A stretch of 64,000 nt of DNA from Streptomyces dioscori (GTDB taxonomy: Bacteria; Actinomycetota; Actinomycetes; Streptomycetales; Streptomycetaceae). This document shows, piece by piece, positions 1 through 6,344 of the stretch. The notes beneath the pieces were generated by a model that was given only the letters and a program-made list of their open reading frames with translations, had not been told where the DNA came from and searched no databases. The first letter of the stretch is position 1. The number at the start of each line of letters is the position of its first letter. Position numbers and translations under genes: made by a program. Location: NCBI RefSeq assembly GCF_003024195.1, contig NZ_KZ679051.1, positions 1 through 64,000 on the forward strand, read 5' to 3'.

Positions 1-50
1 GGGGAACTGCGCAGCTTTTCAGGGGCGCGGGGAACTGCGCGGCCAGCCAC
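1..50. repeat. Dispersed Streptomyces intergenic repeat, one partial and one full copy
   Basis: Bases 1-12 and 17-50 carry the element with core GGGGCGCGGGGAACTGCGC followed by a short C-rich tail. The same element recurs near 15527-15563, 61650-61683 and 61718-61755. It lies between genes and codes for nothing recognisable. This family is familiar from Streptomyces intergenic regions, often near gene ends. Confidence 0.8.
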
Positions 51-157
51 AACCGACCCGCACCCGACAACCGCCCCGCCCCGCCTCACCCCACCCCCAC
101 CCCCTCTCCACAACCCCAGCCCTATAGCCGCACCCCCCGGAGCGGTACCGTTCCCCC

Positions 158-958
158 ATGCCCGACTATCGCGATGACCTGCGCCTAGCCCACGTCCTGG
201 CGGACGCCGCCGACGCCGCGACGATGGACCGGTTCAAGGCCCTCGACCTCAAGGTCGAGACCAAGCCGGACATGACCCCGGTCAGCGAGGCCGACAAGGC
301 CGCCGAGGAACTGATCCGCGGCCACCTCGGACGGGCACGGCCACGGGACGCGATCCTGGGCGAGGAGTACGGGGTCGAGGGCACGGGCCCCCGCCGCTGG
401 GTGATCGACCCGATCGACGGCACCAAGAACTACGTACGCGGAGTCCCCGTCTGGGCCACCCTGATCGCGCTGATGGAGGCGGGCGAGGGCGGCTACCAGC
501 CGGTCGTCGGCGTGGTCTCCGCACCCGCGCTCGCCCGCCGCTGGTGGGCCTCGAAGGGCCACGGCGCCTTCACCGGCCGCAGCCTGTCGTCCGCGTCCCG
601 CCTGAAGGTCTCCCAGGTCTCGCAGATGAAGGACGCCTCTTTCGCGTACTCCTCGCTGAGCGGCTGGGAGGAACGCAGCCTGCTGGACGGCTTCCTGGAC
701 CTGTCCCGGGAGGTGTGGCGCACGCGCGCGTACGGCGACTTCTGGCCCTACATGATGGTCGCCGAGGGCTCGGTCGACATCTGCGCGGAGCCCGAACTCT
801 CGCTCTGGGACATGGCGGCCACCGCGATCGTGGTGACCGAGGCGGGCGGCTCCTTCACGGGACTCGACGGCCGCCCGGGCCCGCACAGCGGCAACGCGGC
901 GGCCTCGAACGGCATCCTCCACGACGAACTGCTGGGCTACTTGAACCAGCGGTACTAG
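158..958 (+). CDS. hisN: Histidinol-phosphatase, inositol-monophosphatase family (HisN)
   Basis: Predicted to remove phosphate from L-histidinol phosphate, the penultimate step of histidine synthesis, in the cytoplasm. The 266-residue length fits the Mg-dependent IMPase family. The metal-binding motifs are all visible: GEEYG (Glu69/Glu70), DPIDGT (Asp84, Asp87) and WDMAA (Trp217, Asp218). Close actinobacterial relatives are annotated HisN. An inositol- or other sugar-phosphate phosphatase is the alternative, because the fold alone does not fix the substrate. No strong Shine-Dalgarno sequence sits at the usual distance from the ATG; a GGAG lies somewhat further upstream. The last two codons and the stop form the first unit of the 9-bp tandem array that follows. 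Confidence 0.85.
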   Translation: MPDYRDDLRLAHVLADAADAATMDRFKALDLKVETKPDMTPVSEADKAAEELIRGHLGRARPRDAILGEEYGVEGTGPRRWVIDPIDGTKNYVRGVPVWATLIALMEAGEGGYQPVVGVVSAPALARRWWASKGHGAFTGRSLSSASRLKVSQVSQMKDASFAYSSLSGWEERSLLDGFLDLSREVWRTRAYGDFWPYMMVAEGSVDICAEPELSLWDMAATAIVVTEAGGSFTGLDGRPGPHSGNAAASNGILHDELLGYLNQRY

Positions 959-1048
959 CGGTACTGGCAGTACTGGCAGTACTGGCAGTACTGGCAGTAC
1001 CGGCAGTACCGGCAGTACCGGCAGTACTGGCAGTACCGGCAGTACTGG
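950..1048. repeat. Eleven-unit 9-bp tandem repeat at the end of hisN
   Basis: Eleven consecutive units fit CRGTACYRG. The first overlaps the hisN stop codon, and the later ones alternate between CAGTACTGG and CAGTACCGG. The core CAGTACTG is its own reverse complement, so single strands can fold in many registers. The unit length is a multiple of three and the array starts inside the gene, so copy-number change would not shift the hisN frame. The opposite strand reads as an LPV-repeat open frame, which is a by-product of the array. Confidence 0.95.
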
Positions 1049-1198
1049 TCGACGTACCCGCTCGGCGCTCGTGGGGCGCGTGGGATCGTCCGGGTCACGG
1101 AGGGCCCGCCACGCGCCCCGAACCGGCCCCGTACGCCCTCTTGTTGACCCTCCCTTTAACTGCGACTCTGAGAGTCCCCCCACTTGTGAACTTGTGAA

Positions 1199-1210
1199 TT
1201 CGTTAACGAA
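1199..1210. promoter_or_regulatory. Perfect 12-bp palindrome upstream of the CBS-domain gene
   Basis: TTCGTTAACGAA is a perfect inverted repeat ending 26 bases before the ATG at 1237. Just upstream lies a CTTGTGAA direct duplication. The position fits an operator or a mark near the promoter. No regulator can be named from the sequence. Confidence 0.45.
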
Positions 1211-1236
1211 CGGATTCGTAGGAGGTGGCTCCGTCC

Positions 1237-1629
1237 ATGCTCGTCCGCGACGCCATGAGCACGGTGGTCCTCACCATCGGCCCCGCCCACACCCTCCGGA
1301 AGGCCTCCACCCTGATGGCCGCGCGCCGCATCGGGGCGGCCGTGGTCCTCGATCCCGACGGCATCGGGATCGGCATCCTCACCGAGCGCGACATCCTCAA
1401 CTCCGTAGGCCTGGGCCAGAACCCGGACACCGAGCGGGCGCACGCGCACACGACCACCGACGTGGTCTTCGCGGCCCCGACCTGGACGCTGGACGAGGCC
1501 GCCAGGGCGATGGCCCACGGCGGCTTCCGTCACCTCATCGTCCTCGACCGGGGCGAACCGGTCGGCATCGTGTCGGTCCGCGACATCATCCGCTGCTGGG
1601 CACCACTGCGTCAGCCCGCTCCCGCCTGA
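1237..1629 (+). CDS. CBS-pair domain protein
   Basis: A 130-residue soluble protein made almost entirely of two CBS motifs (about residues 1-55 and 70-122), with LTERDIL and VSVRDII marking the ends of the repeats. CBS pairs bind adenosyl nucleotides and act as energy or redox sensors; stand-alone forms are common in Streptomyces, and the partner here is unknown. A GTG at 1225 is in frame, but the Shine-Dalgarno GGAGG (1221-1225) overlaps it and is well placed for the ATG at 1237, so that start is preferred. The gene runs alone towards the catalase gene and ends at a shared hairpin. Confidence 0.85.
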   Translation: MLVRDAMSTVVLTIGPAHTLRKASTLMAARRIGAAVVLDPDGIGIGILTERDILNSVGLGQNPDTERAHAHTTTDVVFAAPTWTLDEAARAMAHGGFRHLIVLDRGEPVGIVSVRDIIRCWAPLRQPAPA

Positions 1630-1637
1630 GAAAAGGT

Positions 1638-1678
1638 GAGCGGGCCGGCTCCCCGGTACGAGGGAATCCGGCCCGCTC
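1638..1678. terminator. Convergent terminator hairpin
   Basis: An 11-bp stem (GAGCGGGCCGG with its complement at 1668-1678) encloses a 19-base loop between the CBS-protein gene and the oppositely oriented catalase gene. It can serve both. There is no long T-run, which is usual for Streptomyces terminators. Confidence 0.7.
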
Positions 1679-1705
1679 TCTACGGCAAGCGATCCAGTGC
1701 TGGTG

Positions 1706-3157
1706 TCAGCCGCGCAGGGCCTGGACCGCGGCGTCCAGCCGCTTGCCGAAGTCTTCGTCGGCCTGCCGGAAGTTGCCGATCGCCCGCGCGGCGATGTCGT
1801 CGCGCGAGACCTGGGCGATGAAGCCCGCCAGGTTGCCGATCAGCCGCTCCTGCTCGCCCTCGGACATCAGACGGTAGAGGTTGCCCGCCTGTACGAAGTC
1901 GTTGTCCTCGGCGTGGACGGGCGCCTCGCCGTTGCCGGTGACGCCGGTGACGGGGAGGGGCTGCCACAGCGGCCGGTCCGTCTGGACGGGCCCGCCGAAG
2001 CTGTTCGGCTCGTAGTTCTTCGCCCCCTTGTGACGGCCGTCGTACAGGAAGCCGTCACGGGAGTTGGTACGCGCCTCGGTGGCGTGCGGACGGTTCACCG
2101 GCAGGTGGTCGGCGTTGACGCCGACGCGGTAGCGGTGGGCGTCCCCGTACGCGAAGAGGCGGCCTTGGAGCATCTTGTCGGGCGAGGGCCCGATGCCCGG
2201 CACGAAGTGCGCGGGGCTGAAGACGCTCTGCTCGACCTCGGCGAAGATGTTCTCCGGGTTGCGGTCGAGCTCCAGCTTCCCGATCTCGATCGGCGGGTAG
2301 TCCTCGTGCGGCCACACCTTGGTGAGGTCGAACGGGTTGAAGCGGTAGCCCGCCGCGTCGGCCGCCGGCATGATCTGCACCTGCACGGTCCAGGACGGGA
2401 AGTCGCCGCGCTCGATCGACTCGCGCAGGTCACGCTGGTGCGAGTCGGGGTCGAGCCCCGAGACCTTCACCGCTTCCTCTGTGGTCAGGTTCTTGATGCC
2501 CTGGTCGGTCTTGAAGTGGTACTTGACCCAGAAGACCTCGCCGGCCTCGTTGTTCCACTGGTAGGTGTGCGAGCCGTACCCGTTCATGTGACGGTACGAG
2601 GCCGGGATGCCGCGGTCACCGAAAAGCCAGGTCACCTGATGTGTGCTCTCGGGGCTCAGCCCCCAGAAGTCCCACACGTTGTCGGCTTCCTGCGAGCCCG
2701 TGTAGGGGTCGCGCTTCTGCGTGTGGATGAAGTCGGGGAACTTGATGGCGTCCTTGACGAAGAACACCGGGGTGTTGTTGCCGACGAGGTCGTAGTTGCC
2801 CTCCTCGGTGTAGAACTTCAGCGCCCAGCCGCGCGGGTCACGGACGGCGTCGGCCGAGCCGAGGTTGCCGGCCACGGTGGAGAAGCGCAGGAAGGTCTCG
2901 GTCTGCTTGCCGACCTCCGAGAGGAACCCGGCGCGCGTGTACCCGGTGACATCGGCGGTGACGGTGAACGTGCCGTAGGCGCCGGCGCCACGGGCGTGCA
3001 CGACCCGCTCCGGGATGCGCTCGCGGTTGAAGTGCGCGAGCTTCTCCAGCAGGAGCTGGTCCTGGACGAGGACCGGGCCGCCGATGCCCGCGGTCTCGCT
3101 GTTCTGGTTGTCGGCCACCGGCGCGCCGGCCTCCGTCGTAAGCGGTCCCTGCGTCAC
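1706..3157 (-). CDS. katA: Monofunctional heme catalase
   Basis: Breaks down hydrogen peroxide in the cytoplasm. At 483 residues it is a small-subunit catalase. Heme-site residues are visible: distal His54 (VVHARG context), Asn127 (VGNNTP) and the proximal Tyr337 (RLFAYGDAHRYR). An ATG lies six codons upstream at 3175, but the AGGAGG lies between it and the GTG at 3157 and is correctly spaced for the GTG, so 3157 is chosen. The gene is divergent from a Fur-family gene 156 bases away, the arrangement of the peroxide-inducible catA-catR pair of S. coelicolor. Derepression by peroxide through CatR is therefore likely. Confidence 0.95.
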   Translation of the reverse strand: MTQGPLTTEAGAPVADNQNSETAGIGGPVLVQDQLLLEKLAHFNRERIPERVVHARGAGAYGTFTVTADVTGYTRAGFLSEVGKQTETFLRFSTVAGNLGSADAVRDPRGWALKFYTEEGNYDLVGNNTPVFFVKDAIKFPDFIHTQKRDPYTGSQEADNVWDFWGLSPESTHQVTWLFGDRGIPASYRHMNGYGSHTYQWNNEAGEVFWVKYHFKTDQGIKNLTTEEAVKVSGLDPDSHQRDLRESIERGDFPSWTVQVQIMPAADAAGYRFNPFDLTKVWPHEDYPPIEIGKLELDRNPENIFAEVEQSVFSPAHFVPGIGPSPDKMLQGRLFAYGDAHRYRVGVNADHLPVNRPHATEARTNSRDGFLYDGRHKGAKNYEPNSFGGPVQTDRPLWQPLPVTGVTGNGEAPVHAEDNDFVQAGNLYRLMSEGEQERLIGNLAGFIAQVSRDDIAARAIGNFRQADEDFGKRLDAAVQALRG

Positions 3158-3234
3158 GTGCGCCTCCTGCGTCATTCCTTGCCAGTCCTGTCTCTCGGCC
3201 CGACCCTGAGCCAGAGCCGAGCTCGATCCTACAA

Positions 3235-3247
3235 TAGACTTTGTCTA
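3235..3247. promoter_or_regulatory. Candidate CatR box between catalase and catR
   Basis: TAGAC-TTT-GTCTA, a 13-bp inverted repeat in the most AT-rich part of the divergent intergenic region. Fur/PerR-type repressors bind short inverted repeats of this type, and S. coelicolor CatR controls both flanking genes. Assigning this exact repeat as the operator is an inference. Confidence 0.6.
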
Positions 3248-3313
3248 AGTCAATCCAAGCTCCAAAGTCACACCTGTTCGGGTTCTGGTCCAGCAGGCTG
3301 TTAAGCTGTGCGT

Positions 3314-3733
3314 ATGAGCGACCTGTTGGAACGACTGCGCGGACGCGGCTGGCGCATGACCGCGCAGCGGCGCGTCGTGGCCGAGGTCCTGAACGGGGAC
3401 CACGTCCACCTGACGGCCGACGAGGTACACGCGCGCGCCGTGGTGCGGCTCCCGGAGATCTCCCGGGCGACCGTCTACAACACCCTGGGCGAGCTGGTCT
3501 CGCTCGGCGAGGTGCTGGAGGTCGCCACGGACAAGCGCGCCAAGCGGTACGACCCGAACGCCCACCGGCCGCACCACCACCTGGTCTGCGCCCAGTGCGG
3601 AGCGATCAAGGACGTGCACCCGGACGGCAACCCGCTGGCGGACCTCCCCGACTCCGAGCGCTTCGGCTTCACGGTCTCGAACGTAGAGGTGACATACCGA
3701 GGCCTCTGCCCGAACTGCGCGGCAGCCGCCTGA
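3314..3733 (+). CDS. catR: Fur-family peroxide-responsive repressor CatR
   Basis: A 139-residue Fur/PerR-type regulator. It has an N-terminal winged helix (about residues 1-80, including ATVYNTLGEL), then the metal-binding part with HHHLVCAQCG and a terminal CPNC, giving the two CxxC pairs of the structural zinc site. It is expected to repress the divergent catalase gene and itself until peroxide oxidises it. A GTG two codons upstream (3308) is possible. No clear ribosome-binding site precedes either start, so translation from a leaderless or very short leader is plausible. It terminates at the hairpin at 3775-3814. Confidence 0.9.
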   Translation: MSDLLERLRGRGWRMTAQRRVVAEVLNGDHVHLTADEVHARAVVRLPEISRATVYNTLGELVSLGEVLEVATDKRAKRYDPNAHRPHHHLVCAQCGAIKDVHPDGNPLADLPDSERFGFTVSNVEVTYRGLCPNCAAAA

Positions 3734-3774
3734 CGACTCCGTCCTCCGCGTGACTCCCGGAGCCACGCACAACA

Positions 3775-3814
3775 CCGAGGGCCCGGAACCAATGATCTGG
3801 TTCCGGGCCCTCGG
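3775..3814. terminator. Bidirectional terminator between catR and tRNA-fMet
   Basis: A 17-bp perfect stem (CCGAGGGCCCGGAACCA and its complement) with a 6-base loop. It sits directly 3' of both catR (plus strand) and the tRNA gene (minus strand). Confidence 0.9.
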
Positions 3815-3821
3815 TCTTCAG

Positions 3822-3895
3822 TAGCGGGGACAGGATTTGAACCTGCGACCTCTGGGTTATGAGCCCAGCGAGCTACCGAGCTGCTCCACCCCGCG
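3822..3895 (-). tRNA. Initiator tRNA-fMet (CAU), copy 1
   Basis: A 74-nt cloverleaf without encoded CCA; the anticodon is CAU. It is an initiator rather than an elongator: the anticodon stem carries three consecutive G:C pairs (GGG before and CCC after the loop), and the acceptor stem begins with an unpaired C1 opposite U72. The TpsiC arm is GGTTCAAATCC. The sequence is identical to the copy at 6217-6290. Confidence 0.95.
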
Positions 3896-3979
3896 GCGAT
3901 GACTGAACAGTACGTCACCCCACCCGACCAGCGCAAATCACTATTCCAACGACTCCCCACCAGGCCACCGGCACCCTTT

Positions 3980-4083
3980 CAGCCCGCCCGCGAACCTTCC
4001 AGCCCGTCCGCGAGTCTTCAGCCCGTCCGGCGCTTGAGGACGAGCGCGAAGCGCGATACGGGGGCGAGGGGCGCAGCCCCCTA
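3980..4083. repeat. Streptomyces intergenic repeat block
   Basis: Three imperfect copies of an approximately 20-bp unit beginning CAGCCCGYCCG (near 3980, 4000 and 4020). The last merges into the common element that reads GTCCGGCGCTTGAGGACGAG and ends in GGGGCGAGGGGCGCAGCCCC. No gene is visible between the tRNA and the Sel1-repeat gene. Confidence 0.7.
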
Positions 4084-4161
4084 CATGGACGGGAACGGGT
4101 AGGGGCGGCCGGGGCGAAACCCCACCACCCCACCCGCCCCCTCCCCCGCCCCCCCGGAGGG

Positions 4162-5976
4162 TTACGCCGACAACTCCTGCCGCAAAGCGTCCCGCAACCG
4201 AGCAGCCCGCTCAGAAACCTCCCCCGGCCCGAGGGACACCGCCCGATCGGCCCACCGCTGCCCCTCCGCCAGCTCCCCCCGACGCGCGTAGACAAGGGCG
4301 AGCCGCAACGCCGCCCGCCCATGCCCCGCATCGGCGGCCCGGGTCCACCACAGCGCGGCCTCGGGCTCACTCCCCTCCCGCGCCAGCAGCAGCCCCAGGT
4401 TGAACGCCCCGTTCCGTGACCCCGCCTCCGCCGCCTCCCGGTACCACCTGGCCGCTTCCACGACGTCCCCGCGCGCGGACGCGAGCATGCCCACCCGCAC
4501 CTGGGCCCGCCGGTGCCCCTGGGACGCGGCCCGCTCGTACCACTCCTCGCACTCGCTCTTCTCGGTGGCCGGCTCGCCCAGCTCGTGTTCGGGCGCGGGC
4601 GGGCGCCGCGCGTCGAGCACGGTCGCCAGCCGGTACGCCCCTTCCGCGCTGCCGCCTCCCGCGGCGCACCGCAGGTGCCGCTCGGCGGCCGACTCGTCGC
4701 CGTCCCGCAGCCTGGCGATGCCGACCTGGAGCGCGGCCTCGGTGTGACCGGCCGCGGCGGCCCGCTCGTAGCACCGCAGCGCCGCCGCGTCCTCACCTCG
4801 GCCGGCGTGCAGGATGCCGAGGTTGAACGCCGCGTCGACGCTGCCGGCCTCCGCGGCCTTGGAGAACCACGGCTCGGCCCCGGCGGCGTCACCGACCTGC
4901 AGCAGCAGGATGGCCAGGGCGTTCGACGCCTCGCGGTGCCCCGCGTACGCAGCCCGCCGGTACCACTGCTCGGCCTGGGCGGTCCGCGACTGCTCGGAGC
5001 AGAGCAGCCCGAGGTTGTACGCGCCGTTCACGTCGCCCGCGTCCATCGCGGCCCGGTACCACCGCTCGGCGGTCTGCGTCTCGCCACGCTCGGCGTGCAG
5101 CGCGCCCAGGGCGTTGGCGGCGTTCCCGTCGCCGTCCTGGGCTGCGCGCAGCCACCACACGGCCGCGCTCTCGGTGTCGCCCGCGTCCCGCAGCAGGAAT
5201 CCCAGCGCGCAGGCGGCCCGCGCCTCGCCGTCCTTGGCGGAGGTGAGATACCAGCGCCCCGCCTCCTTGAGCTCGCCGCGCCTCTCCAGGATCGCCCCGA
5301 GGTGCAGCGCGGCCCGGCGGTGACCGCGCGCGGCGGCCTGCCTGTACCACTGTTCGGCGGCTTCACCCGCGGACCCCACGGTCTCGGCGACACCGCTGCC
5401 GGGAGCGGCCCCGTCCGCCTGCCCGGCCGTACGGTCCAGTGCCCGCGCGAGCCGGTAGGCGGCCTCGCGGTGTCCTCGCTCGGCGGCGGCCCGCATCCAG
5501 TCCGCGGCGCGGGGGTCGCCACGGTGCTCCAGGAGGTCGGCGAGCGCGTAGGCGCCCAGGGCGTGGCCCTGCTCGGCGGACTGGCGCAGCCAGTACTCGG
5601 CGGCGGGCTCGTCGCCGCGCTCACGGTGGTGGCGGCCCAGTGCGTGCGCGGCGGCCGCGGAGCCGGCGACGGCGGCGATCCGCCACCATCCGGCGGCCTC
5701 CTCCGCGTAGCCGCGCTGGTGCAGGAGGACACCGAGGTTGTTGGCGGCGGCCCGGTCACCGGCCGCGGTGGCAGCGCGCAGCTGCGGCTCGGCTCCGTCA
5801 AGATCACCACGGCGGAGCAGCATGGCTCCGAGGACACTCATCGCCTCGGCGTCGCCCTGTTCCGCGGCGAGCCGTTGACGAGCCTCCTCCACAGCCTCAC
5901 CGGTCTCGTCCCGGTCGGAAGGCTGCACAAACCGCCCTGTATCCAACAGAGTTGCCTTGTCCCCCATAACGTCCAT
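4162..5976 (-). CDS. Sel1-like (TPR-type) repeat protein
   Basis: 604 residues, almost wholly tandem Sel1-like repeats of about 36 residues (pattern A-x2-G-H-x2-A-x3-LG-x2-L-x4-GD-x3-A-x2-W). There are about 14 repeats after a charged N-terminal segment of about 30 residues. There is no signal peptide or membrane helix, so it is a cytoplasmic superhelical scaffold. Proteins of this family assemble other proteins, and the partner cannot be told from the sequence. Start ATG at 5976; an ATG three codons on (5967) is equally possible. It lies alone between two identical initiator tRNA genes. Confidence 0.85.
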   Translation of the reverse strand: MDVMGDKATLLDTGRFVQPSDRDETGEAVEEARQRLAAEQGDAEAMSVLGAMLLRRGDLDGAEPQLRAATAAGDRAAANNLGVLLHQRGYAEEAAGWWRIAAVAGSAAAAHALGRHHRERGDEPAAEYWLRQSAEQGHALGAYALADLLEHRGDPRAADWMRAAAERGHREAAYRLARALDRTAGQADGAAPGSGVAETVGSAGEAAEQWYRQAAARGHRRAALHLGAILERRGELKEAGRWYLTSAKDGEARAACALGFLLRDAGDTESAAVWWLRAAQDGDGNAANALGALHAERGETQTAERWYRAAMDAGDVNGAYNLGLLCSEQSRTAQAEQWYRRAAYAGHREASNALAILLLQVGDAAGAEPWFSKAAEAGSVDAAFNLGILHAGRGEDAAALRCYERAAAAGHTEAALQVGIARLRDGDESAAERHLRCAAGGGSAEGAYRLATVLDARRPPAPEHELGEPATEKSECEEWYERAASQGHRRAQVRVGMLASARGDVVEAARWYREAAEAGSRNGAFNLGLLLAREGSEPEAALWWTRAADAGHGRAALRLALVYARRGELAEGQRWADRAVSLGPGEVSERAARLRDALRQELSA

Positions 5977-6173
5977 CGTCGCACCACCTGCAACCTGGGT
6001 ACACCTGGTATACCGCAGCCAGTGAGGTCACTTCAGCGTTTTGTCGACATGCCCACAGAGAGACAAGTGAAACACAGTTCACCCAACTCCCTCCGTCCGG
6101 CGCGGCCTTCACCGCGGCAGCACTGGTGAACGAGGGGCGTCTTCGCACACCGGGCTGACCGTCCGCACACGCA

Positions 6174-6208
6174 GAAGGACCCGGATCCTGTGAGGATCCG
6201 GGTCCTTC
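6174..6208. terminator. Terminator 3' of tRNA-fMet copy 2
   Basis: A 15-bp perfect stem (GAAGGACCCGGATCC and its complement) with a TGTGA loop, 8 bases beyond the 3' end of the minus-strand tRNA. Confidence 0.88.
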
Positions 6209-6216
6209 GACATCAG

Positions 6217-6290
6217 TAGCGGGGACAGGATTTGAACCTGCGACCTCTGGGTTATGAGCCCAGCGAGCTACCGAGCTGCTCCACCCCGCG
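6217..6290 (-). tRNA. Initiator tRNA-fMet (CAU), copy 2
   Basis: Base-for-base identical to 3822-3895: 74 nt, CAU anticodon, three G:C pairs in the anticodon stem, unpaired first acceptor position, CCA not encoded. It has its own terminator and stands 2.3 kb from copy 1 in the same orientation, so the pair is a direct repeat around the Sel1-repeat gene. Confidence 0.95.
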
Positions 6291-6344
6291 CCGTTGTGTT
6301 CAAACCGTACCACGGCGCGAGGGTGGCTCCTGACTCACCTCTGC

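Noticed and set aside
950..1048. Short regular repeats considered as a CRISPR array
   Set aside because: The 9-bp units are contiguous, with no spacers and no cas genes anywhere in the window.
185..1183. Long minus-strand open frame with LPVLPV repeats opposite hisN
   Set aside because: It is the antisense reading of hisN and the 9-bp array. The hisN frame has a full set of catalytic motifs and the codon bias; this frame has neither.
3822..3895. Elongator tRNA-Met call
   Set aside because: The three G:C pairs in the anticodon stem and the unpaired first acceptor position are initiator features.
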